From positions 1 through 21,194 of the forward strand of contig JBBKWH010000100.1 in assembly GCA_037968855.1 (NCBI GenBank): DNA of 21,194 bases, in the 5' to 3' direction. The translations under genes and the position numbers were made by a program. Each line of letters begins with the position of its first letter. Position 1 is the stretch's first letter. This document shows, piece by piece, positions 1 through 5,191 of the stretch. Below the pieces are notes generated by a model. That model saw nothing but the letters and a program-made list of their open reading frames with translations, was not told the origin of the DNA and did not search any database. Source of the stretch: JBBKWH01 sp037968855. Lineage in GTDB: Bacteria; Pseudomonadota; Gammaproteobacteria; Pseudomonadales; Moraxellaceae.

Positions 1-635
1 CTAGGAATAAACGGTGGGTTGTAGGTAGCAATCTTCAGCAGACGATCAAAGTCACCGGCTTTTTTGACGATCATATTGCGCAGTTGGGTTGGGTCTTTGA
101 GGTAAATCGTTTGCGGGTTTTTATACACACCAGCGGTATCGACTAACAGCAGGCTTTGGGTGTCAAAAAAGTATAAGCTGGTGTATAGCACGCTGATCGC
201 ACCGCCGAGGCTATGTCCGGCAATGTGCATGTTTTTGTTGAACTTGCCTGCTTCGGTAAAGCGGCGTAAGGCTTCGACCATGTTGGGCAGTTGTAGATCA
301 AAGTCTGCCGGTACCACGGTATCGCCATGGGCAGGTAGATCGGGAATGACCACATGATAGTACGGGGTTAATAAGTGAGCAACGCGGTTCCAGTTGTCGC
401 GGCTACCGGACAGGCCATGCACCAACAAAATAGTCGGTTTGCTGGCATCGCCACTTTCGCTATAAGCCCATGTGATGTCGCCGACTTTAAGGGTTTTACT
501 GCTTAAGCCAGCCCATGCACGTTCTTCTTGTAAAACTTGGTTGATATCCATGCTGACGGCAGCGTATAGCACAGGTGCACTAAATAGTAATCCCAGCGTC
601 AAAGCTACGGCGGGGAGTAGGCGGGTTTTCACCAT
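1..635 (-). CDS. Exported alpha/beta hydrolase (lipase/esterase-like), truncated at window edge
   Basis: The frame starts with ATG at 635 and stays open to base 1, giving about 211 residues without the C-terminus. Residues 1-23 form a signal peptide (MVKTRLLP, then a hydrophobic stretch ending near LYAA), so the enzyme is probably periplasmic, secreted or membrane-attached. The alpha/beta-hydrolase hallmarks are in order: LVHGLSGSRDNW (oxyanion-hole HG motif), VVIPDLPAHGDT, and the nucleophile elbow GHSLGG with Ser142 as predicted nucleophile. The acid and histidine of the triad are probably to the left of the window. The best family guess is the Moraxella/Psychrobacter-type lipase/esterase group; the substrate cannot be told. 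No strong Shine-Dalgarno is seen (a GGA lies 12-14 nt upstream), but an in-frame stop upstream limits other starts and the signal peptide fits this ATG. Confidence 0.85.
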   Translation of the reverse strand, partial: MVKTRLLPAVALTLGLLFSAPVLYAAVSMDINQVLQEERAWAGLSSKTLKVGDITWAYSESGDASKPTILLVHGLSGSRDNWNRVAHLLTPYYHVVIPDLPAHGDTVVPADFDLQLPNMVEALRRFTEAGKFNKNMHIAGHSLGGAISVLYTSLYFFDTQSLLLVDTAGVYKNPQTIYLKDPTQLRNMIVKKAGDFDRLLKIATYNPPFIP

Positions 636-716
636 GATTCGGGTCCATCCAATGATTCATATTGTTGAGCTGTCATCCTAACAGGGTGATCGCGCTTGGC
701 ATTGACCAAATCGCCT

Positions 717-733
717 GATCACAAAAGGTGATC
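717..733. promoter_or_regulatory. Inverted repeat upstream of the hydrolase gene
   Basis: GATCAC and GTGATC are separated by five bases, about 80-100 bp upstream of the hydrolase start. It could be an operator for that gene. No recognised regulator fits and GATC-containing words are common in this window, so this is a weak call. Another perfect 6-bp inverted repeat (GACGTA/TACGTC, 4-bp spacer) lies at 865-880. Otherwise 636-895 holds no gene that I can support. Confidence 0.2.
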
Positions 734-904
734 CAGCCAACTCAATCTCAGTGAACGGTTGTACTGTATTTATGAGTAGGATACAAGCCATGCTGTTATT
801 GGCATCACAGCACATATGCTGTTTGGGCAAAAATAATGCAGGGGGGATGGTCTAGATCTTCCATGACGTACTGTTACGTCTGTTAGTGGCAAATCATAGG
901 CAAT

Positions 905-938
905 AAAAAACCCAGATGGCCGGTGAAGGGTCTGGGTT
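905..938 (-). terminator. Intrinsic terminator of sRNA copy 1
   Basis: On the minus strand AACCCAGA pairs with TCTGGGTT (909-916 with 931-938) and is followed by six T (plus-strand A905-A910). There is no T tract in the plus direction, so the structure fixes the transcript to the minus strand. Confidence 0.85.
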
Positions 939-1063
939 ATTGCAACGTCCTGTGTGGACTATCCGTTCGTTTTATCCCGCAGCTTGCGTTATCACAACGC
1001 AATCATCGCTCATCCATGTGGCTCATCCGTGCCATGCTTTCCGTTTGCTGCAAGATCATCATC
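905..1063 (-). ncRNA. Candidate GGA-rich small RNA, copy 1 (CsrA/RsmA-binding type proposed)
   Basis: The minus strand ends in a clear intrinsic terminator (905-938) and carries six GGA motifs (plus-strand TCC at 948, 962, 975, 1013, 1026, 1040). It contains a hairpin TGGC-ACGGATGA-GCCA (1019-1034) with GGA in its loop and a 7-bp hairpin TTGCGTT/AACGCAA (984-1002). An outer helix GCAGC/GCTGC (1047-1051 with 979-983) encloses both. GGA in hairpin loops and ANGGA contexts are the known binding signature for CsrA/RsmA in CsrB/RsmXYZ RNAs. The 5' end is not determined; it is placed at the conserved GATGATGAT, about 55 nt downstream of a GacA-box-like palindrome. No canonical -10 element is obvious. 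Not matched to a named RNA family from memory. Confidence 0.65.
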
Positions 1064-1106
1064 GCGGATTTGTTGGTGTGGCAAAAGACGCCTGAACGCC
1101 AATTGG

Positions 1107-1124
1107 TGTACGTTTTGGCTTACG
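1107..1124. promoter_or_regulatory. GacA-box-like palindrome upstream of sRNA copy 1
   Basis: TGTACGTTTTGGCTTACG matches the GacA upstream activating sequence TGTAAG-N6-CTTACA at 10 of 12 defined positions with the exact six-base spacer. Its centre is about 55-60 nt upstream of the presumed 5' end, similar to its place at Pseudomonas rsmX/Y/Z promoters. That this organism has a GacA acting here is inference. Confidence 0.4.
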
Positions 1125-1292
1125 ATTGTTAGACGTGGCGACCAAAAAGACAAATAAGTCACTGTTTTTAAGTAAAGCGATTTTTAAATGAAGGACGTTG
1201 TCGATCAGCCGATATAGATTTGTATGATCAAAGGATTCGATAGATTTGATACAGCGCAACAAGAACAAGAGGCTGCAAAAAGAACTGGCAAT

Positions 1293-1329
1293 AAAAAACC
1301 CAGATTGACTCATCCTGAGGATCTGGGTT
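1293..1329 (-). terminator. Intrinsic terminator of sRNA middle copy
   Basis: On the minus strand a 9-bp stem AACCCAGAT/ATCTGGGTT (1297-1305 with 1321-1329) is followed by six T (A1293-A1298). The loop differs from the other two copies and includes a GGA, while the stem is kept. Confidence 0.85.
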
Positions 1330-1466
1330 CTTGGGTACAGCGTTGTGACGTCCTGTGATGACATTCCATTCATCGATCCTGCGGCTTGCGTTCTCTCAAC
1401 GCAATTAGTCCTCATCCTTGTGGCTTATCCATGCCATGTGTTTCCGTATGCCGCATCATCATCATC
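1293..1466 (-). ncRNA. Candidate GGA-rich small RNA, diverged middle copy
   Basis: This unit differs from its neighbours across most unpaired positions but keeps their plan. All six GGA sites recur at equivalent places (plus-strand TCC at 1351, 1365, 1377, 1415, 1428, 1443), with an extra one at 1409 and another inside the terminator loop (1313). The GGA-loop hairpin TGGC-ATGGATAA-GCCA (1421-1436) and TTGCGTT/AACGCAA hairpin (1386-1404) are kept. The enclosing helix changes from GCAGC/GCTGC to GCGGC/GCCGC (1450-1454 with 1381-1385), a compensated change. The local CACAAGGATGAG resembles the high-affinity CsrA site. A one-base length difference in the core shifts any reading frame relative to the other copies, which argues against a peptide. 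Confidence 0.6.
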
Positions 1467-1510
1467 GTTAATTTGCTTCGCGTTGCCTAGCGTCGATGAA
1501 CCACAATTCA

Positions 1511-1528
1511 TGTCAGCCAAAGACGACA
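1511..1528. promoter_or_regulatory. Degenerate GacA-box-like element upstream of middle sRNA
   Basis: TGTCAGCCAAAGACGACA sits at the position equivalent to the palindromes of copies 1 and 3 (about 43 nt from the GATGATGAT block in all), but matches TGTAAG-N6-CTTACA at only 8 of 12 positions. It may be a decayed or differently tuned site. Confidence 0.2.
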
Positions 1529-1612
1529 GTTGTCGGACAATAAGAGGGTAAAGATTGATCTGCTTCACCAAAAATAGCACCTAAATCAAGGCTAAATAAA
1601 CAGATAGGCAAT

Positions 1613-1646
1613 AAAAAACCCAGATGGCCGGTGAAGGGTCTGGGTT
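1613..1646 (-). terminator. Intrinsic terminator of sRNA third copy
   Basis: Identical stem and T tract to the first copy: AACCCAGA/TCTGGGTT (1617-1624 with 1639-1646), with six A on the plus strand at 1613-1618. Confidence 0.85.
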
Positions 1647-1771
1647 ATTACAACGTCCTGTGTAGACTATCCGTTCGTTTTATCCCGCAGCTTGCGTTAT
1701 CACAACGCAATCATCGCTCATCCATGTGGCTCATCCGTGCCATGCTTTCCGTTTGCTGCAAGATCATCATG
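1613..1771 (-). ncRNA. Candidate GGA-rich small RNA, third copy
   Basis: Same architecture as the unit at 905-1063: six GGA motifs, GGA-loop hairpin (1727-1742), 7-bp hairpin (1692-1710), outer helix and terminator. It differs from that unit at only two positions inside the transcript plus one at its assumed 5' edge. One of these (1664) turns a C-G pair of the small GTCC/GGAC hairpin near the 3' end into a U-G wobble, so pairing is kept. Transcription is from the minus strand, pointing away from ccmA. Confidence 0.65.
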
Positions 1772-1814
1772 GCGGATTTGTTGGTGTGGCAAAAGACGCC
1801 TGAACGCCAATTAG

Positions 1815-1832
1815 TGTACGTTTTGGCTTACG
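1815..1832. promoter_or_regulatory. GacA-box-like palindrome upstream of sRNA third copy
   Basis: Same 18-base element as upstream of the first copy, 10 of 12 consensus positions with a six-base spacer. A separate 7-bp inverted repeat TGTCGAC/GTCGACA follows at 1865-1885, outside the duplicated unit; its role is unknown. Confidence 0.4.
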
Positions 1833-1997
1833 ATTGTTAGACAGGGCGAATCAAAACAAGTGCTTGTCGACGGCCTTAGTCGACAGCTTTAATGAGTGGG
1901 TGTCGATGCAATCAAAGTCCTGTTGCAACATAAAAAAGGACCTTTACCGCAGAATACATTTGGCCTGAGCGTCGGGGCGAGTTTTGCGGTGCGGTGC

Positions 1998-2006
1998 TGC
2001 TATAAT
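1998..2006 (+). promoter_or_regulatory. Extended -10 promoter for the ccm operon
   Basis: TGCTATAAT is a perfect TATAAT with an extended -10 TGn. No good -35 hexamer is found 16-18 bp upstream, which is usual for extended -10 promoters. The start would fall near 2013, leaving an approximately 80-nt leader before ccmA. Confidence 0.6.
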
Positions 2007-2034
2007 GTTGTGCTGTGTTTTTGGCATGACCTGT

Positions 2035-2051
2035 TTTGATCGGTGATCAAA
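2035..2051. promoter_or_regulatory. Palindrome in the ccmA leader
   Basis: TTTGATC and GATCAAA flank a three-base centre. Half-sites resemble FNR/ANR (TTGAT....ATCAA), but the internal spacer is five bases where FNR needs four. Lying downstream of the predicted start of transcription, it would act as a repressor site or mRNA hairpin if functional. Confidence 0.3.
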
Positions 2052-2092
2052 GATTGACTGACTATCTCGATGCTGTGACTGCGGATACTGGA

Positions 2093-2740
2093 ATGGCAAA
2101 TATTGCGGCTACACTGTGCTTGGATCAGCTCATGGTGATGCGTGGCGATGTAAGCCTGTGTGGGCCATTACGACTGTCGGCCTATGCGGGACAGGTCTGG
2201 CACGTGATTGGGCCAAATGGTACAGGCAAAACCACCTTGCTGATGATGCTGGCCGGTATTTTGCCAATAATGCAGGGCCAAGCCCGTTGGCAGGACCAGC
2301 CACCGTCTGAGTGGTCAGTGCTCTATCTAGGCCATTTGGCTGGCCTGAATGCGTCGTTAACGGTGATGGATAACTTACGGTTTTTGGCTGCGCTGGGCCA
2401 TTCGGCTGTGCCGAGTGATCAAGTGTTGTGGCATGCCTTAGCCATGACGGGTTTGGCAGGCTATGAGGATGTATTGGTCAGTCGCTTATCTTCTGGTCAA
2501 AAGCGTCGGGTGAACTTGGCGCGCTTGTGGTTGCCTGATGCACCGCGTTTGTGGTTGTTAGATGAGCCGATGACGGCATTGGATCAACAGATGATTGAGC
2601 GTTTAAATCAACAACTGCGTGAGCATGCCGCAAATGGGGGCATGGTGTTGTTGACCAGTCATCAGCCGGTTGATGCCATGACCAATCTGTTGGATTTGGC
2701 TGATTATCGCTGCTGCGATGGCTTTGAGGCAGTGCAGTGA
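2093..2740 (+). CDS. ccmA: Cytochrome c biogenesis ATP-binding export protein CcmA
   Basis: ATPase of the CcmAB(CD) ABC complex, which releases heme-loaded CcmE in System I cytochrome c maturation at the inner membrane. The protein has 215 residues, usual for CcmA. Walker A GPNGTGKTT is at 40-48, the ABC signature LSSGQKRR at 132-139, Walker B LWLLDEP at 153-159, and the switch histidine in LLTSH at 190. An in-frame TTG at 2036 would add 19 residues, but ATG 2093 gives the family's usual length and N-terminus, and the added stretch overlaps the leader palindrome. First gene of ccmABCDE; its TGA overlaps the ATG of ccmB. Confidence 0.93.
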   Translation: MANIAATLCLDQLMVMRGDVSLCGPLRLSAYAGQVWHVIGPNGTGKTTLLMMLAGILPIMQGQARWQDQPPSEWSVLYLGHLAGLNASLTVMDNLRFLAALGHSAVPSDQVLWHALAMTGLAGYEDVLVSRLSSGQKRRVNLARLWLPDAPRLWLLDEPMTALDQQMIERLNQQLREHAANGGMVLLTSHQPVDAMTNLLDLADYRCCDGFEAVQ

Positions 2741-3399
2741 TGTGGGCCATTTGGCAGCGTGAATGGCGTGTACGAGTACAAACGCCTGCTGGTTGGTTGT
2801 ATCCGGTGGTGTTTTTTTTGATGGTGCTGGTGTTGTTTCCACTGGCGGCGGGTGCAGAGCCTGCATTGCTGCTGCGGATTGGCAGTGCGGCGGTATGGAT
2901 TGCGGCGTTGTTGTCGGTATTGTTGGGCATGGACAGTTTGTTTCGTGCTGATGTGGATGATGGCACCTTAGAGCAAGTGTTAGTTGCACGCGTGTCGTTG
3001 CCGTTATGGGCGGTGATCAAAATCAGCATGCATTGGTTGACCGGTGGCGGGATTTTGACGGTGTTGTCGTTGTTGTCGATGCCGTTGTTTGGCTTGTCGA
3101 CACAGGCGGCAGGAGTCTTGGCGTTGAGTTTGTTCCTCGGTACACCAACACTCACCTTCCTGGCTGCGGTTGCCGCCGCGCTCACCGTGTCGTTGCGTGG
3201 CAGCGGCGTATTGGTGCCATTGATTGCCTTGCCGCTACAGTTGCCGGTGTTGGTGTTTGCCACCGGTGCAGTGGATCTGGTGCAGACCGGCGGGAATGTA
3301 TGGCCGATTTTGGCCTTGCTGCTGGCGTTGTTGTTGTTGTCGTTGCTGTTTTTACCATTTGCTGTCGCTGCTGCGTTGCGTTTGGCACTGTCAAATTGA
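2740..3399 (+). CDS. ccmB: Heme exporter permease CcmB
   Basis: Membrane subunit paired with CcmA in the System I complex. It has 219 residues and about six hydrophobic segments, from the first near residues 20-40 to the long leucine-rich segment before the C-terminus, the usual size for CcmB. The start is ATG 2740, overlapping the ccmA stop as TGATG; a GTG one codon earlier is also possible. The overlap implies translational coupling, fitting a one-to-one complex with CcmA. Confidence 0.9.
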   Translation: MWAIWQREWRVRVQTPAGWLYPVVFFLMVLVLFPLAAGAEPALLLRIGSAAVWIAALLSVLLGMDSLFRADVDDGTLEQVLVARVSLPLWAVIKISMHWLTGGGILTVLSLLSMPLFGLSTQAAGVLALSLFLGTPTLTFLAAVAAALTVSLRGSGVLVPLIALPLQLPVLVFATGAVDLVQTGGNVWPILALLLALLLLSLLFLPFAVAAALRLALSN

Positions 3400-3423
3400 G
3401 CGTGAGTGTTTCACTGTGTTGAA

Positions 3424-3446
3424 TGAGCGTTAATGCTCAGTTGTTT
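3424..3446 (+). terminator. Weak hairpin with T-rich tail between ccmB and ccmC
   Basis: TGAGC pairs with GCTCA (3424-3428 with 3435-3439, six-base loop), followed by GTTGTTTT. The 72-bp ccmB-ccmC gap is the only large one in the operon. The stem is short, so a pause or partial attenuator is more likely than a true terminator. Confidence 0.3.
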
Positions 3447-3471
3447 TATCCCTTTGGTCTAGTAGAGAGCC

Positions 3472-4266
3472 ATGAGCGAATTGCCGAAATCTGCCCGCGC
3501 TGACTCGATCTGGCGCAGACTGTGGAACTGGTTTTTGACCACCGTTGGCCCGCGCCATTTTTTTAATACCTTTAGTCCATGGGTGCGTTGGCTCGCATGG
3601 CTGGCCGGTCTGCTGCTGTTGGTTGGCTCAGTCTGGGGTTTGGTATTTGCGCCGCCTGACTATCTACAGGGCAATAGCTATCGGATTATTTTTATCCACG
3701 TACCTGCTGCCAGTTTGGCTCTGTCGATCTATTTGGCCTTAGCGATTTTGGGCATCATTAGCCTAGTCTGGAAGATCAAAACTGCTGAGATTGTGGCGCG
3801 TGCGGCGGCTCCTGTCGGCTTTGTGCTATGTGTCTTGAGTTTGGTTACGGGGGCAATCTGGGGCAAGCCAACGTGGGGTGCCTACTGGGTTTGGGATGGT
3901 CGTTTAACTAGTATGCTGATTTTGGCGTTTTTGTACGCGGGTGTGATGGCGCTGTATCAAGCCTTTGAAAATACACCAAACCAAGGCAAGGCAGCGGCTA
4001 TTTTGTCGATTGTTGGTGCGGTCAATTTGCCGATTATTAAGTATTCGGTGGTGTGGTGGAACACCTTGCATCAAGGCTCAACCTTTACCATTACTGCTGC
4101 ACCCAAAATGGCCCCAAGCATGTATGTGCCTTTGTTAATGATGTTGTTGGGATTTTATGTGCTGGCGGCGGCATTGGTGCTTTATCGCAGTTGTACCTTG
4201 ATCTTGCAGCGTGAACGGCAAAGTCGCTGGGTGCAAGATTGGATCAGTCAACGGGAGCGCACATGA
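3472..4266 (+). CDS. ccmC: Heme lyase/transport protein CcmC
   Basis: Inner-membrane heme-handling protein that loads heme onto CcmE. The 264-residue protein contains the tryptophan-rich heme-handling motif WGKPTWGAYWVWD at 130-142. The two conserved heme-ligand histidines are visible as H76 (IFIHVPAA) and H200 (WWNTLHQGS). About six membrane segments are seen. AGAGAG a few bases before the ATG serves as ribosome site. Its stop overlaps the start of ccmD (ATGA). Confidence 0.95.
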   Translation: MSELPKSARADSIWRRLWNWFLTTVGPRHFFNTFSPWVRWLAWLAGLLLLVGSVWGLVFAPPDYLQGNSYRIIFIHVPAASLALSIYLALAILGIISLVWKIKTAEIVARAAAPVGFVLCVLSLVTGAIWGKPTWGAYWVWDGRLTSMLILAFLYAGVMALYQAFENTPNQGKAAAILSIVGAVNLPIIKYSVVWWNTLHQGSTFTITAAPKMAPSMYVPLLMMLLGFYVLAAALVLYRSCTLILQRERQSRWVQDWISQRERT

Positions 4267-4499
4267 GTCCGGCTTTTGATAGTGTGACGGCGTTTTTGGC
4301 TATGGGTGGACGACATGCACCGTATATTTGGAGCGCATGGGGTCTGACCGTGTTGAGCTTGATGCTGTTGATCTGGCATGCGCGCAATAGCCGCCAGCGC
4401 TGGATCAATGAAGAGCTGGCCCGTCGGCGTCGCGAGGCTGCCCGCCAGTCGTCGCAGGTGTCTCCCCAAACAAACCCGTCCAATCGGTTATACGATTAA
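4263..4499 (+). CDS. ccmD: Heme exporter protein CcmD
   Basis: Small single-pass membrane protein of the CcmABCD complex, needed for release of holo-CcmE. From ATG 4263 (overlapping the ccmC stop) it has 78 residues: a short N-terminus with PYIWSAWGL, a hydrophobic helix at about 24-42, and a basic cytoplasmic tail (RRRREAARQ). An upstream in-frame start at 4239 lies inside ccmC and is not needed. Identification rests mainly on position, size and the YIW-GL pattern. Confidence 0.88.
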   Translation: MSPAFDSVTAFLAMGGRHAPYIWSAWGLTVLSLMLLIWHARNSRQRWINEELARRRREAARQSSQVSPQTNPSNRLYD

Positions 4500-4519
4500 A
4501 CGTTGGAGCAGCAAGCGTG

Positions 4520-5029
4520 ATGAATGCAAAGCGTAAACGTCATTTGATTTGGATTTTGATTATTTTGACTGGAGTATCGGTAGCGACGGGGCTGATTTTG
4601 TATTCGCTACGTGCGCAGACCGATTATTTTTATGCACCTGCCCAGTTGGCAGCGGGTGAAGCACCTGAAAACAAACGCATTCGAGCCGGTGGTATGGTGG
4701 CAAAAGGTAGCGTGCAAAAATCGACGCAAAACTTGGATGTCAATTTTAGTATTACCGATTTTAAAGCCACCGTTCCGGTTCGTTATACGGGAATCTTGCC
4801 CGATTTATTTGCCGAAAATTCCGGTATTGTGGCGACAGGTCAGCTTGAAAACGGTGTGTTTGTGGCCGAGTCTATTTTGGCCAAGCATGACGAAAACTAT
4901 ATGCCACCAGAAGTCACGGCAGCGCTTAAAGCACAAGGCCGTCTGCCGAGTGGTGGGATGCGTACGGCTGATCCTATTGATAATGGCGATGCAATGGCGA
5001 TGCCTGCCACAGATGCCGTGACACCCTAA
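4520..5029 (+). CDS. ccmE: Periplasmic heme chaperone CcmE
   Basis: Membrane-anchored OB-fold chaperone that binds heme covalently through a histidine and passes it to the ligase. The 169-residue protein has an N-terminal anchor (about 9-29) and the hallmark LAKHDENYMPPE, with His123 as heme ligand and the nearby Tyr as axial ligand. A GTG directly before the ATG gives better spacing to GGAG (4505-4508), so a start at 4517 is possible; MNAKRKR is the more family-like N-terminus. Last gene of this operon: a terminator follows, and ccmF/G/H/I are absent. Confidence 0.94.
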   Translation: MNAKRKRHLIWILIILTGVSVATGLILYSLRAQTDYFYAPAQLAAGEAPENKRIRAGGMVAKGSVQKSTQNLDVNFSITDFKATVPVRYTGILPDLFAENSGIVATGQLENGVFVAESILAKHDENYMPPEVTAALKAQGRLPSGGMRTADPIDNGDAMAMPATDAVTP

Positions 5030-5060
5030 ACATCCATCGTTTGCACCGATCAAGATGATC

Positions 5061-5088
5061 AAAACCGTCTCAACAAGACGGTTTTTTT
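5061..5088 (+). terminator. Intrinsic terminator after ccmE
   Basis: AACCGTC (5063-5069) pairs with GACGGTT (5077-5083) around a TCAACAA loop, followed by a T run. It closes ccmABCDE. Confidence 0.9.
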
Positions 5089-5155
5089 ATCTCAATCAAT
5101 CCGGCATGATCAGGCACATCTATCGGCTGCATCGTGCATCAGTACGCGTGGCTTT

Positions 5156-5179
5156 CTATCAAAAAAGCTATCAAAAAAG
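5156..5179. repeat. Tandem 12-bp repeat before the MBL-fold gene
   Basis: CTATCAAAAAAG occurs twice in direct succession. The second copy runs into the AAGGA that may serve as ribosome site for the gene at 5192. It could be a slippage-prone spacer or a chance duplication. Confidence 0.5.
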
Positions 5180-5191
5180 GATCGCTGGATC

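Larger units (their letters stand above)
896..1134. repeat. 239-bp direct repeat, copy 1 (sRNA unit)
   Basis: This segment matches 1604-1842 base for base without gaps except for four substitutions (at 942, 956, 1063 and 1105). The match includes the minus-strand terminator, the GGA-rich core and the upstream palindrome, so a whole transcription unit appears duplicated. A diverged third unit lies between the two. Confidence 0.9.
1604..1842. repeat. 239-bp direct repeat, copy 2 (sRNA unit)
   Basis: Second member of the near-identical pair with 896-1134, offset by exactly 708 bp. None of the four substitutions falls in a GGA motif or in the core helices. Confidence 0.9.

Noticed and set aside
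923..1132. Plus-strand 69-residue ORF in the first repeat, with a near-copy at 1631-1840
   Set aside because: It lies antisense to the structured RNA core, has no ribosome site, and the diverged middle unit does not keep the frame; the similarity follows from the DNA repeat.
1059..1415. Minus-strand 118-residue ORF spanning the spacer and parts of two sRNA units
   Set aside because: It crosses an intrinsic terminator (1293-1329), has no protein-like composition and is not preserved in the other units.
896..1842. CRISPR array or transposon-derived repeats
   Set aside because: Only three units, 239 bp long, irregularly spaced, with terminators and no spacers, terminal inverted repeats, target duplications or transposase.
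2035..2050. True FNR/ANR box in the ccmA leader
   Set aside because: Half-sites fit but the spacer between TTGAT and ATCAA is five bases, not four, and the site is downstream of the promoter; kept only as an unidentified palindrome.
2478..3263. Minus-strand 261-residue ORF opposite ccmA and ccmB
   Set aside because: Shadow of the real ccm genes; Asn/Thr/Ala-rich low-complexity translation without motifs.
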